From: Gammaproteobacteria bacterium
Lineage (GTDB): Bacteria > Pseudomonadota > Gammaproteobacteria > Magnimaribacterales > Magnimaribacteraceae
Assembly (NCBI GenBank): GCA_002730855.1
Contig: PCBA01000036.1
Location: 1-35,323, forward strand
Direction: 5' to 3'
Length of the DNA: 35,323 nt
Positions 33,986 through 35,323 of the stretch are shown here, one piece after another. The notes beneath the pieces were generated by a model. That model was not told where the DNA came from. It ran no database searches and saw only the letters and a program-made list of their open reading frames with translations. The stretch's first letter is position 1, and each line of letters begins with the position of its first letter. A program made the translations under genes and the position numbers.

Positions 33986-34966
33986 TTATTTATTGAGAAT
34001 ATCGTTTATCAGTTTAGGTCCTTCGTAAATAAATCCAGTATATATTTGAACTAAATCTGCCCCTGAATCAATTTTTTGTAGGTAGTCTTCTTTAGACATA
34101 ACTCCACCAGAAGCTATTATAGGGAATTCATCTCCTAAGAACTTTCTGGCAATTCTCAAAGTTTCAGTTGAAGGTCCCAATAAAGGCTTGCCGCTTAATC
34201 CTCCTGAACCAGATGGATGGTTATGATTGACTGTAGTATTACTACATATCAAACCATCAATAGAAAATTTTAATAACGTCCTACAAATATCTTCTACATC
34301 TTTTCGATCATTATCAGGGCTAATTTTTAAAAATAAGGGTTTATACCCAAAATCTTTAGTTAATTCTAGTTGCCTCTCTTTTACCGGTTTAATTAAATTT
34401 TCTAGTTTATTCTCTGCCTCAAAATCTCTTAAATCTTTCGTATTTGGTGAAGAAATATTAATTGCGATGTAGTCTGCAAATTCATAAATCTTTTCTAAGC
34501 AACAAATATAATCTTTATGGGCCAATTCATTAGGGGTTTCAAAATTCTTACCAATACTTACCCCTACAGGTATCTTAGTTTTTCTTTCTCTTAGTTTTGA
34601 AACTAAATGGTCTACTCCTTTATTATTAAAACCCATTTTATTAACTAATGCTTTAGAAGCTCTGATTCTGAAGAGTCTAGGCTTCTTATTTCCATTTTGA
34701 GAAAGCGGGGTTACAGTGCCTAGCTCTATAAAGCCGACACCTAAAGAAGCCAAGCAATCTATAAAGTCTCCGTTTTTATCTAATCCTGCAGCTATTCCTA
34801 GTTTATTATTAAATTGTATGCCGCTTAAATATTTAATTTCTTCAGGGAGATCAATCTTGAAACCACATAGATAAACAGCCTTTAAACCGTATAAGGCTAA
34901 ATAATGGGACATCTCAGGTGGAATAAAATGAAGTGTTTTAGTTATTATTTTAAGCAGTAACAACAT
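33986..34966 (-). CDS. pyrD: Dihydroorotate dehydrogenase, class 2 (quinone)
   Basis: PyrD oxidises dihydroorotate to orotate in pyrimidine synthesis, passing electrons to membrane quinone. The 326-residue product has the N-terminal helices of class 2 enzymes (L-L-L-L-K-I-I, Y-G-L-K-A), then the FMN barrel with A-A-G-L-D-K-N-G and N-K-M-G-F-N-N. Catalytic Ser is S173 in N-I-S-S-P-N-T, and S-G-G-V binds flavin phosphate. No other pyr gene is nearby. The direction is the same as topA. Confidence 0.97.
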   Translation of the reverse strand: MLLLLKIITKTLHFIPPEMSHYLALYGLKAVYLCGFKIDLPEEIKYLSGIQFNNKLGIAAGLDKNGDFIDCLASLGVGFIELGTVTPLSQNGNKKPRLFRIRASKALVNKMGFNNKGVDHLVSKLRERKTKIPVGVSIGKNFETPNELAHKDYICCLEKIYEFADYIAINISSPNTKDLRDFEAENKLENLIKPVKERQLELTKDFGYKPLFLKISPDNDRKDVEDICRTLLKFSIDGLICSNTTVNHNHPSGSGGLSGKPLLGPSTETLRIARKFLGDEFPIIASGGVMSKEDYLQKIDSGADLVQIYTGFIYEGPKLINDILNK

Positions 34967-35073
34967 TAAGTAGTGATTAATTTAAGTAATGATACATTTT
35001 TCTAAAAAAAAACAATATAAAACAACTAAATGCGTAATATCAACTTATATTAAGCAAATATTGCATACAAAAA

Positions 35074-35102
35074 TTGACTTTATAATTCAAATTGGTTCTA
35101 AT
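35074..35102 (+). promoter_or_regulatory. Candidate sigma70 promoter for the secreted repeat protein
   Basis: TTGACT (35074-35079) and TCTAAT (35097-35102) are spaced by 17 bases and lie 46 bases before the ATG of the next gene. The rest of the 182-base gap after the pyrD start holds no other feature I can support. Confidence 0.5.
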
Positions 35103-35148
35103 TCAAGTATTGTAAGTCAATCTGGCGATACATATAGGGAAAAGAATT

Positions 35149-35323
35149 ATGAAATCTTGGTTAATAAAAAATAAATTATTGTCTTCGATAGTTTCTATTT
35201 TAATTGCTGTAGTACCTCAAAGTCTTCTCTCTGCTGAAGAAGCAGAAGGAGCTACTGGAGGAGAGGGTTCAGCTGCAGGAGCTGAAGGAACTGCAGGAGC
35301 TGCAGGAGCTGAAGGAACTGCAG
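35149..35323 (+). CDS. Secreted Ala/Gly/Glu-repeat protein, N-terminal fragment
   Basis: The reading frame is open to the window end (58 residues). Residues 1-29 form a Sec signal peptide: K-N-K before a hydrophobic run and a likely cut after L-S-A29. What follows is almost only Ala, Gly, Glu and Thr (E-E-A-E-G-A-T-G-G), ending in near-repeats of A-G-A-E-G-T. AGGGA at 35136-35140 with 8-base spacing is a clear Shine-Dalgarno, rare among these genes. I do not recognise the family; a low-complexity surface or adhesin-like protein is a guess. The 3' part is outside the window. Confidence 0.75.
   Translation, partial: MKSWLIKNKLLSSIVSILIAVVPQSLLSAEEAEGATGGEGSAAGAEGTAGAAGAEGTA
35275..35323 (+). 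repeat. 27-base in-frame tandem repeat, cut by the window end
   Basis: The unit at 35275-35301 codes for A-G-A-E-G-T-A-G-A and is followed by an exact copy of its first 22 bases at 35302-35323. The repeat keeps the reading frame and probably continues beyond the window. Confidence 0.85.

Noticed and set aside
34989..35174. 61-codon open frame overlapping the start of the repeat-protein gene
   Set aside because: Its Lys/Ile/Ser-rich composition matches the AT-rich gap. It runs across the promoter and start of the better-supported secreted protein.
1..35323. CRISPR arrays, insertion sequences, prophage or attachment-site signs
   Set aside because: I saw no regularly spaced repeats, transposase or integrase reading frames, or broken tRNA copies. 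The tRNA-Asn gene has no neighbouring integrase in view.

Overview
The window is a compact, AT-rich stretch of bacterial chromosome (GC in the mid-30s % by eye). It carries 35 protein genes, one tRNA and no gene-free stretch over 300 bases. The run leuCDB-asd-(fimV)-truA-trpFBA-accD-folC-dedD-cvpA-purF is the classic gammaproteobacterial order. LpxH, AcnB, MiaE, ThrH and an E. coli-type LexA with E. coli-type SOS boxes also point to Gammaproteobacteria. Low GC, overlapping genes and shortened proteins suggest a streamlined marine lineage such as SAR86. That placement is inference; there is no rRNA gene here to confirm it.

Layout. 1-5663: tRNA-Asn, a stand-alone PD-(D/E)XK nuclease, gltX-cysS (minus strand), a cyclophilin lipoprotein plus lpxH (plus strand), and an unrecognised two-anchor membrane protein. 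5737-7463: a perfect LexA box and the translesion polymerase genes umuDC. 7466-11178: a DUF1289 gene with miaE (minus), then acnB (plus). 11179-24789: 15 minus-strand genes with no gap above 44 bases, in transcription order aroC, leuC, leuD, leuB, asd, a miniature fimV, truA, trpF, trpB, trpA, accD, folC, a SPOR gene, cvpA, purF. 24912-25556: a HAD-family protein. 25559-29657: thrH-prpB-prpC-prpD, a propionate (2-methylcitrate) operon. 29720-31295: a cytosolic 5'-nucleotidase and lexA, divergent across one LexA box. 31292-34966: topA and pyrD. 35149 to the end: the start of a secreted Ala/Gly/Glu repeat protein cut by the window edge.

How the genes work together. PrpC, PrpD and PrpB with AcnB give a complete 2-methylcitrate cycle; AcnB can hydrate 2-methyl-cis-aconitate. 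AroC supplies chorismate for TrpFBA (tryptophan) and FolC (folate). LeuCDB makes leucine, Asd feeds Lys/Met/Thr, and AccD and LpxH serve envelope lipids. LexA, UmuD and UmuC form an SOS circuit, and both LexA boxes are visible.

I found no clear new multi-gene system. The most interesting leads are the miniature FimV, the LexA box shared by lexA and a 5'-nucleotidase, a topoisomerase I with an unusual C-terminus, a nuclease with a 2+2 cysteine layout, the uncharacterised protein divergent from umuDC, and the repeat protein at the right edge.
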